DNA from: Rubricella sp038526735
Lineage (GTDB): Bacteria > Pseudomonadota > Alphaproteobacteria > Rhodobacterales > Rhodobacteraceae
Assembly: GCA_038526735.1 (NCBI GenBank)
Contig: JBCBGM010000070.1
Location: 1 to 6,832, forward strand
Reading direction: 5' to 3'
Length of the DNA stretch: 6,832 bases
This document shows, in pieces, positions 5,806 to 6,832 of the stretch; position 1 is the stretch's first letter, and every line of letters begins with the position of its first letter. Below the pieces are notes generated by a model. It saw only the letters and a list, made by a program, of their open reading frames with translations, searched no databases and was not told the origin of the DNA. The position numbers and the translations under genes are program-made.

Positions 5806-6832
5806 TCAGGGGGCGGTTTTTGGCGGCCCTGCAGACCCACGATCGAGGAACTGGGCATCAACAACCTCACGCAACGCTGTGGGCGGCGTGCCGTTAATGC
5901 GGGCGATGAGCATTTTGGCGAGCTGCTGGCCTGCGCCCCGGATATCGACTGCAAAGGTCGAAAGCGGTGGCTCAGCGTTTGCGCCTGCGGTGGTGCCGTC
6001 ATAGGCGATGACGGAGACATCATCGCCGACGCGCAACCCAAGCTGCGCCGCAGTCCGGTAGAGGCCCAGGGCGGCGCGATCCACGGCAAAGACAAACGCG
6101 GTGGGCGGGTTTGGGTGAGAGAGCATGCGAAGGGCGGCGGCCGCGCCGTCCTCTTCAGTCACACAATCGTAGGCAAAGAGCTCTTCATCAGTCCTCAGCC
6201 CGGCCTGCGCCATGCCAGCCCGAAAGCCCTCTTCCCGCAGTCGCGAGTAGTTGTAGACGCGCGCACCGTTCACAAAGGCAAAGCGCGTGTGACCCAGTTG
6301 CGCAAGGTGCAGAACCGCGTCGCGCATCGCGTTCTCGCCCGAGATATCAAACCACGCGCTGTCTTCTGCGGAGCCGGTGCGCCCGAACAGAACATAAGGA
6401 ACACCCGCCTTTTGCAGGTGTTTCATCCGCTCATCGAAGGTTTTGGTACGCGGCAAGATAAACCCATCCGCCTTTCGCGAGGCGATGAGGTCATCCATCT
6501 TTTTGAGCGTGTCGCTGTCGGAATTGGAGGTCGCGACGCTGAGGGTCCAATCCTCGGCGGATGCCGTTTCTGAAATGCCGCCCAAGAATTCCGCTAGGAA
6601 CGGGCGGTGCGCATCATGCTCAGAGAGTTGGATCACGAGGCCCAGTGTGCGGGCGCGCCCGGTCTTAATCGACTGGGCCGATGACAGCGGGCGGTAGCCC
6701 ATACGCTGCGCCGTCGCGCTGACCCGCTTACGGGTGCTCTCGGAAATATCAGCGTATCCATTGAGCGCACGAGACACGGTTCCTTTTGTCAAACCAAGCG
6801 CGGCTGACACGTCAGAAATCGTAACTCTGTTC
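5806..6832 (-). CDS. LacI-family transcriptional regulator, 5' end outside window
   Basis: This is a DNA-binding repressor that probably controls the transport operon it precedes. The N-terminal helix-turn-helix is plain: RVTISDVSAALGLTKGTVS, then RALNGYADISESTRKRV. The hinge region has GYRPLSSAQSIKTGRARTLG, and a periplasmic-binding-protein-like effector domain follows (GFILPRTKTF, HLAQLGHTRFAFVNG, FVFAVDRAALGLY, DDVSVIAYDG). A GTG at 6810 could be taken as the start, but it would cut off the first recognition residues. The frame stays open through NRVTISD to base 6831, so the true start lies just right of the window, probably only a few residues away. The gene ends in TGA at 5806-5808. By position it corresponds to AglR of the alpha-glucoside operon of rhizobia. 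The effector is likely the transported glycoside or a product of it (inference). Its operator is not visible here and may lie upstream of this gene. Confidence 0.95.
   Translation of the reverse strand, partial: NRVTISDVSAALGLTKGTVSRALNGYADISESTRKRVSATAQRMGYRPLSSAQSIKTGRARTLGLVIQLSEHDAHRPFLAEFLGGISETASAEDWTLSVATSNSDSDTLKKMDDLIASRKADGFILPRTKTFDERMKHLQKAGVPYVLFGRTGSAEDSAWFDISGENAMRDAVLHLAQLGHTRFAFVNGARVYNYSRLREEGFRAGMAQAGLRTDEELFAYDCVTEEDGAAAALRMLSHPNPPTAFVFAVDRAALGLYRTAAQLGLRVGDDVSVIAYDGTTAGANAEPPLSTFAVDIRGAGQQLAKMLIARINGTPPTALREVVDAQFLDRGSAGPPKTAP

Noticed and set aside
3924..5897. A 657-codon open frame on the plus strand, opposite the binding protein and permease genes
   Set aside because: It lacks any recognisable domain, is rich in Arg, His and Gly as expected for the reverse of GC-rich coding sequence, and lies opposite two genes with clear family motifs and a signal peptide. 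It is a shadow frame.
5806..6810. GTG at 6810 as the true start of the LacI-family gene
   Set aside because: The upstream codons read NRVTISD, the conserved beginning of a LacI-type helix-turn-helix, and stay open to the window edge, so the start is outside the window.
1..6832. CRISPR arrays, tRNA or rRNA genes, insertion sequences
   Set aside because: No spaced direct repeats, tRNA-like cloverleaf or transposase frame was seen. Nearly all of the window is occupied by six contiguous genes.

Overview
The window holds one compact, minus-strand gene cluster for import and intracellular cleavage of a small glycoside. The high GC content, GTG/ATG starts, the codon use and the CUT1-type transporter organisation suggest an alphaproteobacterium. 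A Roseobacter/Rhodobacteraceae-like organism is my best guess from protein style, not a proven assignment. Soluble periplasmic binding protein export (AxA-type signal peptide, no lipobox cysteine) fits a Gram-negative cell.

Reading in the direction of transcription (high to low coordinates): a LacI-family regulator (runs off the right edge, 5806..6832); a 55-bp gap; a family 1 solute-binding protein (4401..5750); a 69-bp gap carrying a strong stem-loop (4363..4391); a MalF-type permease with an unusual periplasmic insert (3087..4331); a MalG-type permease with an extra N-terminal membrane module (1876..3090); a cytoplasmic GH63-type glycosidase of the mannosylglycerate/glucosylglycerate hydrolase kind (615..1871); and a MalK/UgpC-type ATPase (runs off the left edge, 1..615). 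From the first permease onward the genes overlap by 1-4 bases or lie 4 bases apart, so translational coupling is likely. No gene was seen on the plus strand.

Together they would work as follows. The binding protein captures the solute in the periplasm, the two permeases plus an ATPase dimer import it, the glycosidase splits it in the cytoplasm, and the LacI protein senses the sugar or a product and controls the operon. The order regulator-binding protein-permease-permease-glycosidase-ATPase matches the rhizobial aglR-E-F-G-A-K alpha-glucoside operon, but the GH13 AglA position is taken by a GH63 MGH1-like enzyme. This suggests a compatible solute such as glucosylglycerate or mannosylglycerate as substrate (inference).

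The points most worth a second look are: the DUF11-like periplasmic domain inserted after the first membrane helix of one permease; the roughly 125-residue, about four-helix N-terminal addition on its partner; and the abrupt loss of ABC-ATPase homology right after the H-loop in the first 30 bases of the window, next to a short inverted repeat.
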